From positions 1 to 16,083 of the forward strand of contig CAMWLB010000034.1 of the NCBI GenBank assembly GCA_947174985.1: DNA of 16,083 nucleotides. The letters are read 5' to 3'. Shown piece after piece: positions 1 to 6,458 of this stretch. The notes under the pieces are model-generated. The model saw only the letters and a list, made by a program, of their open reading frames with translations. It was not told where the DNA came from and ran no database searches. Origin of the DNA: an uncultured Lachnospiraceae bacterium (GTDB taxonomy: Bacteria > Bacillota > Clostridia > Lachnospirales > Lachnospiraceae). Both the position numbers and the translations under genes were made by a program. Within the stretch, counting starts at the first letter, position 1. The number at the start of each line of letters is the position of its first letter.

Positions 1-395
1 ATCCTATGCCCGGACTGGCTGGAAATCGTCACACCGACGCCGCCCTCCCTGATTACTTTTCCGACTTCTTCCAGCAAAACGGCTGTACCATATAAGTCGA
101 CCTTTAAGATTGCTTCAATCGGCGCCTGACTCGGCGAAACGCCCGCCGCATTGACCAGCATGAAAATTTCACCATATTCCCTTGCTTTTGTAATCAGATT
201 CAGTATGGAATCACGGGAAGACAGATCCATTTCCATAGCGACTACGTCAAATCCCGCATTATTCATAATCTCCGCAATCGCCTGTGCATTCTCCGGTTTT
301 TTATCACCAATCACAATTTTCTTCCCATAGCCCATCCGGCGTGCAATCGCCATGTCAATCTGGCCCGCTCCGGTTAAGATCATTACATCCTTCAT
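1..395 (-). CDS. SDR-family oxidoreductase (partial, C-terminus outside window)
   Basis: Short-chain dehydrogenase/reductase, an NAD(P)-dependent oxidoreductase expected in the cytosol. The 131 residues visible begin with a Rossmann fold: a glycine-rich TGAGQID loop at residues 8-14, an acidic residue after strand 2 (GD, 30-31), VNAAGVS at 81-87 (the family's NAG motif) and VTISSQSG at 122-129, where the catalytic Ser usually lies. The Tyr-x-x-x-Lys would fall beyond base 1. The ATG at 395 is preceded by AAAGGAGA (413-406). It is the last visible gene of the redox operon, 29 bases after the upstream aldo/keto reductase stop, so it is probably co-transcribed. The loop ends in Asp where Gly is usual (TGxxxGIG). 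Substrate unknown. The family call is firm; the exact activity is not. Confidence 0.88.
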   Translation of the reverse strand, partial: MKDVMILTGAGQIDMAIARRMGYGKKIVIGDKKPENAQAIAEIMNNAGFDVVAMEMDLSSRDSILNLITKAREYGEIFMLVNAAGVSPSQAPIEAILKVDLYGTAVLLEEVGKVIREGGVGVTISSQSGHR

Positions 396-424
396 TTCAA
401 ATCGTTCTCCTTTCAACATTTATA

Positions 425-1531
425 TTACTTTGCAAAATAAATCGCAATTTCTTTCATTCTCGCGCTCTGCGCTGTATGGAACGGACAACGATTATCACAA
501 TGACCGCAGCCGATACAGGCATCTGCCTTAACGCGAAGTTTTTCATAATGATTTGCTGCCATGGCATCTCCCGCAAGAGCCAAGTCATAATATTTATTTA
601 CCAGCCCCACATCAATCCCTGCCGGACAGGGCTGGCAATGGTTGCAGTAAACACAGTTACCCATAGCGGCTTCAGGGGTAAACTGGCCGATCATGGAGTA
701 ATCCCGTTCCTCCGCGGGAGCTTCGGCAAAGCCTATAAGCGCCTCCAGGTCTTTCATATTCCGGACACCGGGAACCACCGACAGCACACCGGGACGGTCC
801 AGGGCATACTGGATACACTGATATCTGCTCATTGCCTCCCCGAAAGGTGAAGTCTTTCCATCTAAAAGCTTTCCTCCATGAAACGGCTTCATTACAGAAA
901 TACCAATACCCTCTGCCTCGCATCTGCGGAATAATGCTGCCCGTTCTTTCGTAGAACCGATTCCATATGCATCCCCCTGTTCCAGATCATAAGCCGGATT
1001 GACGGAAAACATCATCATATCTACAACACCTGTATCCAAAATACGCTCCGCCACAGAAGGAGTATGGGACGAAAAACCAATATAATGTACTTTTCCCGCT
1101 TCTTTCATCTCCCTGATATAATCAAAAATACCGGCAGACACGAGCGCATCATAGTCATTGTCCTCGTCCACGCAATGCAGGAACCCGAAATCCGCATAAT
1201 CTGTTCCCAACATCTTCAATTCCCATTCAAAGGTTTCTTTCACCTTCTTAAAATCCCTTGACCAGCCATACTCACCATTTTTGTTATACACCGCTCCAAA
1301 GTGCATCTGGAAAAATACTTTATCACGCTGTCCGGTTATTGCCCTGCCAAAGGGTTCATAAACATTCTTTCCCCCGGCACAAAGGTCAAAGAAGTTAATG
1401 CCATTTGCAACAGCAGTACGGATAACCTGTTCTATTTCTGTGTCAGGACATTTCTGGATACCACCCATTCCAAGTCCCAGTACACTCAGTTTCTCTCCAT
1501 GCTTTCCATGAGGAAGTTTACGATACTCCAT
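425..1531 (-). CDS. Aldo/keto reductase-like protein with C-terminal 4Fe-4S dicluster domain (non-canonical tetrad)
   Basis: 368 residues. An aldo/keto reductase TIM barrel (about 1-285) is followed by a ferredoxin-like domain with two cysteine sets: C293, C296, C299, C302 and C339, C342, C345, C349. These should hold two 4Fe-4S clusters that pass electrons to or from the barrel, as proposed for the COG1453-type ferredoxin-AKRs. The Asp (D49) and His (H119, in FLHC) of the AKR tetrad are recognisable. The next Tyr is nine residues after D49 instead of five, and the segment that normally ends in Lys reads VFFQMHFG with no Lys. The start is the ATG at 1531 behind GGAGGG. Its A is shared with the TAA of the upstream gene (TAATG), a sign of translational coupling. 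An in-frame extension to 1627 was rejected because it only overlaps the neighbour. Substrate unknown. Confidence 0.88.
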   Translation of the reverse strand: MEYRKLPHGKHGEKLSVLGLGMGGIQKCPDTEIEQVIRTAVANGINFFDLCAGGKNVYEPFGRAITGQRDKVFFQMHFGAVYNKNGEYGWSRDFKKVKETFEWELKMLGTDYADFGFLHCVDEDNDYDALVSAGIFDYIREMKEAGKVHYIGFSSHTPSVAERILDTGVVDMMMFSVNPAYDLEQGDAYGIGSTKERAALFRRCEAEGIGISVMKPFHGGKLLDGKTSPFGEAMSRYQCIQYALDRPGVLSVVPGVRNMKDLEALIGFAEAPAEERDYSMIGQFTPEAAMGNCVYCNHCQPCPAGIDVGLVNKYYDLALAGDAMAANHYEKLRVKADACIGCGHCDNRCPFHTAQSARMKEIAIYFAK

Positions 1532-2307
1532 TATTTTCCCTCCGCTTCTTTTTCCATTTTTGCTGCTGCATCGTTTACACAGCGCAGCGCATTCAGACTT
1601 CTCGGATAGCCGATAAAAGGCAGGCATTGGGATATTATCTTGATCAGGAATGCCTTGTCATTTCCGATCCTCATATTCGCCGCCGCATGGCTGGTAAGCT
1701 GCGGCTCACAGCCGCCCTGCGCCGCCAGAAAACAGAATGTAATCATTTCCCTCTGTTTATAATCCAGACCGGTACGGGTATAGTAGTCGCCGAAGCAGTT
1801 ATCCGCCAGCCATAAATTGATGTGGCGGCTCTCCTCCGGACCGGATTTCCAGAAATCCCTCATTCCTTCCCCAAAGATATCCACCTGTGCTTGGGTTCCG
1901 GCCTCCCTGCGGTTTTCTGTGGTTGTGGTTGACTGTGGCGGAAGCGGCAGGCTGATACCCTTTTCTTCAAACACCGCATTGGTGATCTTCAAAAACGGGA
2001 AAACACGCCCGATCCCCAGATATGCAACCGCCTGATAGACAATTTCCTTGATCTCCACGGGGGTAACATCAAAATTAAGCGCCGCAGGGATTATGGCACG
2101 GAACTCATCTGTCCCCTGACATCCAAGCAGTGTGGCAAGGATTGCCATAAACCGTGTCTTACCGTCCAGGTCATCGTGACCTGCCACTTCTTCAAAAGCA
2201 AAATTGTCGAACCGCTCCATAAATTCCGGGTCGGTTTCCAAAAAGGTGGAATGATACCCCGGAAACATCTTTTCATGATAGTTTTTTGCAAATTCAGTAA
2301 TCGCCAT
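1531..2307 (-). CDS. Two-domain carboxymuconolactone decarboxylase (CMD/AhpD-like) family protein
   Basis: 258 residues with two CMD-like all-helical domains. The first (about 35-118) contains LLGCQGTDEF and the pattern VTPVEIKEIVYQAVAYLGI. The second (about 163-250) contains DYKQREMITFCFLAAQGGCE, then QLTSHAAANMRIGN at 203-216 and a final IGYPRSLNAL. A polar linker with STTTTENRRE joins them. The family includes gamma-carboxymuconolactone decarboxylase and AhpD-type peroxidase helpers. No AhpD-type CxxC is visible, so a thiol peroxidase role is unlikely; a cofactor-free decarboxylase or isomerase-like role is possible. The ATG at 2307 follows AAAGGAGA. It lies between two ferredoxin-AKRs, 43 bases after the upstream stop and overlapping the downstream start by one base, so it is part of the same operon. 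Confidence 0.85.
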   Translation of the reverse strand: MAITEFAKNYHEKMFPGYHSTFLETDPEFMERFDNFAFEEVAGHDDLDGKTRFMAILATLLGCQGTDEFRAIIPAALNFDVTPVEIKEIVYQAVAYLGIGRVFPFLKITNAVFEEKGISLPLPPQSTTTTENRREAGTQAQVDIFGEGMRDFWKSGPEESRHINLWLADNCFGDYYTRTGLDYKQREMITFCFLAAQGGCEPQLTSHAAANMRIGNDKAFLIKIISQCLPFIGYPRSLNALRCVNDAAAKMEKEAEGK

Positions 2308-2350
2308 ATTTTTGTCTCCTTTCTTATCGACGCAGACCGCTGCCAGCCTG

Positions 2351-3460
2351 TTACTTTTCAAATTCCCCTGCCACATCAACCAACAATTCACGGATGTGAA
2401 GATGCTGCGGGCAGGCTTTCTCGCACTTGCCGCATTTGATACACTCCGAGGCTTTCGCCTTTCCGCCCCCGGTATGCACCACATTGTAATAATAATCAGC
2501 GTTCCAGTCATGGTAAATCTGCTTTGTGTTCATAACCGCAAACAGATCCGGAATCGCGATATGTTTCGGACAGCCAGCCTCGCAGTAACGGCAGGATGTA
2601 CAGGAAATCAGGTTCATGGAACGGAAAATTTCCTGCACCCGGCCTACTGCCTCCAGCTCCTGATCCGACAAGGGTCTAAAATCCTTCATATAGCTGATAT
2701 TGTCCTGCATCTGCGCCATGTCACTCATGCCCGAAAGAACCATCATAACCCCCTCAAAACCGGCGGCAAAACGAATTGCGTAACTGGCAGGGCTCCCACT
2801 CTTTAATTCTTCCAGAATTGCCTTTGCATTTTCCGGCAGATTAACAAGATTTCCTCCCTTAACCGGTTCCATGACAATCACCGGCTTGCCAAATTTCCGG
2901 CAGACCTCATAGCACTTACGGCTCTCCACCGCCGGGTCATCATAATCAATATAATTAAATTGAATCTGTACCACCTCAATCTGCGGATACTCGTTCAGAA
3001 TCTGCTCTAAAACCTCCGCCCGGTCATGGAAGGAGATACCAAAATGACGGAATTTCCCCTCTGCCATCAGTTCCAGAGCGGTTTCGTATGCATGGCACTT
3101 TTTAAAATATGCAAAATTATCCGTACCCTGCGCGTGCATCAGATAAAAGTCAAAATAGTCCACACCACAAGCGGCAAGCTGGCTTTCAAAAAACGGACGG
3201 ATGTCCTCCTGCTTCTGAAAGAGAAAATTGGTCAGCTTATTCGTCAGGATATAGCAGTCACGTGGATATCGGCTGGTAAGGCAGGTTTTTAAAGCTGTTT
3301 CGCTTTTCCCCTTCAAGTAACCGTGTGCCGTGTCAAAGTAATGAAAGCCGTTCTCTAAAAAGGTATCCACCATACGGGAAAACTCCTCCGTATCCACCTC
3401 CCCGCCCTTCATCAGCAGACGCATACAACCAAATCCAAAATTCTTTTTAATCTGTTCCAT
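2351..3460 (-). CDS. Aldo/keto reductase with C-terminal 4Fe-4S dicluster domain (canonical tetrad)
   Basis: 369 residues. The N-terminal TIM barrel has a full AKR tetrad: D43 and Y48 (FDTAHGY), K75 (LTNKL) and H109 (YLMHA). The later GNLVNLP region and the segment at 240-256 (VLSGMSDMAQMQDNIS) fit the cofactor-binding end. The C-terminal ferredoxin-like domain has cysteines at 287, 290, 293, 297 and at 340, 343, 346, 350, giving two probable 4Fe-4S clusters. Expected role: cytosolic carbonyl/alcohol or enoate-type redox chemistry coupled to NAD(P)H or ferredoxin. The substrate cannot be deduced. The ATG at 3460 lies only two bases after the TAG of the broken flavoprotein gene, and its ribosome site (AAGAAGGTG) is inside that gene's last codons. 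It is distantly related to the second AKR downstream but not a recent copy of it. Confidence 0.9.
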   Translation of the reverse strand: MEQIKKNFGFGCMRLLMKGGEVDTEEFSRMVDTFLENGFHYFDTAHGYLKGKSETALKTCLTSRYPRDCYILTNKLTNFLFQKQEDIRPFFESQLAACGVDYFDFYLMHAQGTDNFAYFKKCHAYETALELMAEGKFRHFGISFHDRAEVLEQILNEYPQIEVVQIQFNYIDYDDPAVESRKCYEVCRKFGKPVIVMEPVKGGNLVNLPENAKAILEELKSGSPASYAIRFAAGFEGVMMVLSGMSDMAQMQDNISYMKDFRPLSDQELEAVGRVQEIFRSMNLISCTSCRYCEAGCPKHIAIPDLFAVMNTKQIYHDWNADYYYNVVHTGGGKAKASECIKCGKCEKACPQHLHIRELLVDVAGEFEK

Positions 3461-3462
3461 AA

Positions 3463-3811
3463 CTACACCTTCTTTCCCATTTCATAAGCCTGCTCATAGG
3501 ACGGATGCCAGTAAACATCCCCTTTGTCCCAGGTTCCCATTCCATAAACGATACCCTTTTCCTGCGCATCCGGAAGGCACCGGATAAATCTGTTTTCCGG
3601 CGAGACTTTTATGGTCTGCCAGACAGCGGTCGATCAGCACTTTCATCTGCGCACTGACCGAGTAAAAATAGACTGGGGAAGCCAGCAGGATCACGTCAGC
3701 TTTCAGTAGTTTCGAGAATATATCTGCCATTTCATCCTTTATGGCACAGGTATGCGTTTCCATACAGGCATAACAGGCATTGCAGGGAGATACTTTCTTA
3801 TCTCGGAGCAT
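3463..3811 (-). pseudogene. Broken NADPH-dependent FMN reductase / flavodoxin-like iron-sulfur flavoprotein
   Basis: A remnant of the flavodoxin-like NAD(P)H oxidoreductase family. One frame begins MLRDKKVSPCNACYAC and continues through the typical segment KADVILLASPVYFYSVSAQM and VLIDRCL up to GKQIY, then runs out of frame and stops at 3494. The conserved C-terminus lies in another frame: RCLPDAQEKGIVYGMGTWDK, then GDVYWHPSYEQAYEMGKKV and TAG at 3463. Two parts are missing: the N-terminal strand and FMN phosphate loop normally before LRDKK, and roughly 25 residues between GKQIY and RCLPDAQ (junction about 3570-3595). A single-base error would not restore the middle part, so deletion is the likeliest explanation. 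An alternative in-frame GTG at 3856 lies inside the promoter and is unlikely to be used. The 3' end still supplies the ribosome site of the next gene, which may be why it persists. Confidence 0.78.
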
Positions 3812-3838
3812 AATTTTTTCTTCGTTCTTTCTGTCTTT

Positions 3839-3867
3839 ATTATAAAAAAGGCCCACACCGGAATCAA
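3839..3867 (-). promoter_or_regulatory. Sigma-A promoter of the redox operon
   Basis: On the minus strand TTGATT (3867-3862), a 17-base spacer and TATAAT (3844-3839). Transcription should start near 3832, about 20 bases before the ATG of the broken flavoprotein. It lies between the lysR terminator and the operon, so the operon need not depend on lysR read-through. Confidence 0.75.
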
Positions 3868-3878
3868 TTTGACTTTCG

Positions 3879-3893
3879 GGATATCCTTATAAG
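3879..3893. promoter_or_regulatory. Candidate LysR-type operator
   Basis: Two small palindromes, GGATATCC (3879-3886) and CTTATAAG (3886-3893), abut just upstream of the -35 of the operon promoter, at about -47 to -61 from the predicted start. This is where LysR-type regulators usually bind, and a lysR gene lies immediately upstream. Position and symmetry are seen; binding is inferred. Confidence 0.35.
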
Positions 3894-3906
3894 AAAAACT
3901 GATATG

Positions 3907-3942
3907 AAAGGGCCGCCCTGCAAAATATCAGGACGGCTCTTT
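3907..3942 (-). terminator. Terminator-like hairpin after lysR
   Basis: 14-base arms at 3907-3920 and 3929-3942 pair around an 8-base loop with two mismatched or wobble positions. On the minus strand a TTTTTC run follows about eight bases later. It lies just after the lysR stop and before the operon promoter, separating the two units. The offset T-run makes it weaker than a textbook terminator. Confidence 0.6.
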
Positions 3943-3955
3943 CGTACAAACGTAT

Positions 3956-4837
3956 CTATTCAAATTGTCTTTTTAATATATCTGCAAATTCTTCCACATA
4001 GTAACCTGAATTTTCCTGCTTCCAAAAAGCACAATAGTTACGGGTAATCTGCGAATCTCCTCGGGACAAAGGAATTCGGCTGATGGAAGAGCCAAAGTTT
4101 TCTGCCCTTTTCACACCTTCCACCGGCATGAATCCCTGCCCTCCGATCACCATCAGGCGGGCCTCCTCCAGATTTTCCGCATAAAGGAAATCCCCCTGAA
4201 ATCCTACCACATCCTGATAGTATTCCTGTTCATTTTTCCTCTGCTCCCTTGAAGCCACAAGGATACAGGGAATGTTCTTCAATTCCTGCGGCGTAATGGA
4301 CGGCAATGAAGCAATCGGGCTTCTGGAAGAAATTTCAATATACGCATTTCCTACGGTCAGAATGAGGTTCACATATTGATCTGAAAATGCCCTTCTCTGA
4401 TCATTCAAAACCAGATCCACGCCTCCCGTCCGAAGCAGTTCGTACAACTCCTCATGGTTGCCATATGCAATCTTCACCGACACATCAGGATACTTGGCAG
4501 AAAACTCTTCCAATGCAAGATGAAACTCCTGTCCGCTATAACAGCGCAGATAGCCAATGACCAAATCCGCTCTATCATCTTTTGCGAGTTTGCCTGCCTC
4601 CCGGCACATCCGCTCATAGTCAGCAATCAGCACCAGACTCTTTTTATAGAAATATTCCCCTGCCGAAGTAAGTATAAATCTGCGATTTTTTCTCTCCAGC
4701 AGTGCAAACCCCAGTTCATGCTCCAATGCTTGTATCTGCTGCGAAATGGCAGATTGTGAGATGTGGCATTCCTCCGCCGCCTTCGAAAAGCTGTTATTGC
4801 GGACAACAGACTGAAAATATCTGATTTGTCGTATCAT
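3956..4837 (-). CDS. LysR-family transcriptional regulator
   Basis: 293 residues, the usual length for the family. The N-terminal winged helix-turn-helix (about 1-60) is textbook: IRYFQSVVRNNSFSKAAEEC, then ISQSAISQQIQALEHELGFA and LLERKNRRFILTSAGEYFY. A helical linker follows, then the two-lobe effector domain (about 90-290). It should bind DNA as a tetramer and respond to a small molecule. The start ATG at 4837 has GGGAGG in front. It sits upstream of, and in the same direction as, the ferredoxin-AKR operon, with candidate operator palindromes in between, so it probably controls that operon. This is an inference from position. No convincing promoter of its own was found in the 38 bases between the metK terminator and its start. 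Confidence 0.93.
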   Translation of the reverse strand: MIRQIRYFQSVVRNNSFSKAAEECHISQSAISQQIQALEHELGFALLERKNRRFILTSAGEYFYKKSLVLIADYERMCREAGKLAKDDRADLVIGYLRCYSGQEFHLALEEFSAKYPDVSVKIAYGNHEELYELLRTGGVDLVLNDQRRAFSDQYVNLILTVGNAYIEISSRSPIASLPSITPQELKNIPCILVASREQRKNEQEYYQDVVGFQGDFLYAENLEEARLMVIGGQGFMPVEGVKRAENFGSSISRIPLSRGDSQITRNYCAFWKQENSGYYVEEFADILKRQFE

Positions 4838-4876
4838 TTATCCTCCCGATCTTTCAAGGCATCCTCTTACATGTTC

Positions 4877-4920
4877 AAAAATCCTGTAGGTCTTGAAAAC
4901 ACAAGACCTGCAGGATTTTT
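4877..4920 (-). terminator. Rho-independent terminator of metK
   Basis: 19-base arms (4877-4895 and 4902-4920) pair with a single T/G wobble around a 6-base loop. The arms begin and end in A5/T5 tracts, so a U-run follows the GC-rich core on both strands. It lies 20 bases after the metK stop and in front of lysR, and could work in both directions. Confidence 0.9.
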
Positions 4921-4940
4921 ATGTACGTAAACGCATGCTC

Positions 4941-6134
4941 TTATAAATACTTCTTTAACAAATCTACCTTGTCCAGCTTCTCCCAAGGCAAATCCAAATC
5001 ATTTCTGCCGAAATGTCCGTATGCTGCCGTCTGCTTGTAGATGGGACGACGCAAATCCAGCATTTTGATGATGCCTGCCGGACGCAAATCAAAGTTTTCA
5101 CGCACAATCTTCACAAGTTCCAGCTCGGACAGTTTGCCCGTGCCAAAGGTTTCCACGCGCACGGAGGTCGGCTGCGCCACGCCGATTGCATAGGAAAGCT
5201 GAATTTCACATTTATCTGCCAGGCCTGCTGCCACAATATTCTTGGCAACATAACGTGCTGCATAAGCCGCGGAGCGGTCTACCTTCGTGCAGTCCTTGCC
5301 GGAGAATGCGCCGCCGCCGTGACGCGCATAGCCGCCGTAAGTATCCACAATAATCTTACGTCCGGTAAGACCGGCATCGCCGTGAGGCCCGCCAATAACG
5401 AAACGGCCCGTGGGATTGATAAAGTACTTGGTATCGTCGTCTAAAAGCTCTGCGGGCAGCACTTCGTCAAATACATACTTCTTAATATCTGCATGAATCT
5501 GCTCCTGCGTTACATCCGGATCATGCTGGGTGGAAAGCACCACCGCTTCCAGTCTGAGCGGCCTCCCATTTTCATCATACTCAACAGAAACCTGGCTCTT
5601 GCCGTCCGGGCGCAGATATGATAATGTGCCATCCTTACGCACCTTGGTAAGCTGTCTGGCAAGCTTATGCGCAAGTGAAATCGGGTACGGCATATATTCC
5701 TCCGTCTCATTGGTTGCATAGCCAAACATCATGCCCTGGTCGCCCGCGCCGATTGCCTCCAGTTCTTCGTTGCTCATGGAAGCTTCCCTTGCCTCTAACG
5801 CCTTGTCAACGCCCATTGCAATATCGGCGGACTGCTCGTCAATGGCAACCATAACGGCACAGGTATTGCCGTCAAAGCCATACTCCGATTTGTCATAACC
5901 GATTTCCTTTACAGTATCCCTTACAATCTTGGGAATATCCACGTATGCTGAAGTGGTAATCTCTCCCGTAACCAGTACAAAGCCGGTACAGCTTGCAGTC
6001 TCGCACGCCACACGGCTCATGGGGTCCTGCTCCATCAGCGCATCCAGAATCGCATCGGAAACGGCATCGCACACCTTATCGGGATGACCTTCCGTCACGG
6101 ATTCCGATGTAAACAACAGTTTTTCTTTTTCCAT
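4941..6134 (-). CDS. metK: S-adenosylmethionine synthetase
   Basis: 397 residues. It makes SAM from methionine and ATP, releasing phosphate and pyrophosphate, in the cytosol. The family signatures are all present: EGHPDK at 15-20, the ATP-binding GAGDQGMMFGYA at 129-140, GRFVIGGPHGDAGLTGRK at 243-260 and the phosphate loop GGGAFSGKD at 273-281. The length matches the bacterial enzyme. The ATG at 6134 has AGAGGAC just upstream; the in-frame extension to 6158 has no comparable ribosome site. It is a single-gene unit with its own promoter, a SAM-I riboswitch in the leader and a strong terminator, so expression should fall when SAM is plentiful. Confidence 0.98.
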   Translation of the reverse strand: MEKEKLLFTSESVTEGHPDKVCDAVSDAILDALMEQDPMSRVACETASCTGFVLVTGEITTSAYVDIPKIVRDTVKEIGYDKSEYGFDGNTCAVMVAIDEQSADIAMGVDKALEAREASMSNEELEAIGAGDQGMMFGYATNETEEYMPYPISLAHKLARQLTKVRKDGTLSYLRPDGKSQVSVEYDENGRPLRLEAVVLSTQHDPDVTQEQIHADIKKYVFDEVLPAELLDDDTKYFINPTGRFVIGGPHGDAGLTGRKIIVDTYGGYARHGGGAFSGKDCTKVDRSAAYAARYVAKNIVAAGLADKCEIQLSYAIGVAQPTSVRVETFGTGKLSELELVKIVRENFDLRPAGIIKMLDLRRPIYKQTAAYGHFGRNDLDLPWEKLDKVDLLKKYL

Positions 6135-6235
6135 TTTGTCCTCTCTTTCTGCCGTCAAAACGGCCGTATGTCTATCTTTTCTTTTATCTACATGTGTCTA
6201 AACAGGCAAGTGGCAGACAGCATGCGATTGTCACG

Positions 6236-6398
6236 AAAAAAGGTCCGCTTACAATAAGCGGACCGATACGTCAATCGTTATATCCACTTATTGTTCGACC
6301 TATACTCTGACAGGAATATTCGCTCAGGGAGGCACCTTCCGCTATGCGGGGTTGCCGTGGCTTCACAGATCCTATGTATCTCCACCACTCTGAATAAG
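6236..6398 (-). ncRNA. SAM-I (S-box) riboswitch with terminator/antiterminator, controlling metK
   Basis: The minus strand carries the SAM-I landmarks in order: P1 left arm CTTATT (6398-6393), GGTGGAGA of the kink-turn arm, TGTGAAGCCACGGCAACC (consensus GAAaCCcgGCAACC), the P3 hairpin CCGC-ATA-GCGG, AAGGTGCC, and the P1 right arm AATAAG (6292-6287). An intrinsic terminator follows: 10-bp stem 6264-6255/6251-6242, loop of three, then six Ts (6241-6236). The segment 6294-6283, which includes the P1 right arm, can instead pair over 12 bases with 6262-6251, the terminator's left arm, with one G-U pair. This gives an OFF switch: SAM stabilises P1, frees the terminator arm and stops transcription before metK. 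The leader is about 100 bases upstream of the metK start. Confidence 0.95.
6242..6264 (-). terminator. Riboswitch-controlled terminator in the metK leader
   Basis: A perfect 10-bp stem (GGTCCGCTTA with TAAGCGGACC) and 3-base loop, followed on the minus strand by TTTTTT (6241-6236). Its left arm is also the partner of the antiterminator strand at 6294-6283. Confidence 0.93.
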
Positions 6399-6429
6399 GG
6401 AAATATATTCAATTTTCTTGCCTACATAC

Positions 6430-6458
6430 ACAATACTCTTACTGTATGGCTTTGTCAA
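6430..6458 (-). promoter_or_regulatory. metK promoter
   Basis: TTGACA (6458-6453), 17-base spacer and TATTGT (6435-6430) on the minus strand. The start should be near 6423, about 25 bases before the riboswitch P1. The -35 hexamer contains the TGA stop of murA (6457-6455), so the two genes are packed with no spare bases. Confidence 0.8.

Noticed and set aside
284..850. Plus-strand open frame of 188 codons across the SDR and AKR genes
   Set aside because: It lies antisense to two well-supported genes, has no ribosome site and its protein has no family resemblance.
1532..2511. N-terminally extended version of the CMD protein (326 residues)
   Set aside because: The extension overlaps the end of the AKR gene out of frame; the ATG at 2307 has a strong ribosome site and matches the family start.
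5013..5444. Plus-strand open frame inside metK
   Set aside because: Antisense to a highly conserved gene, with no start signals.
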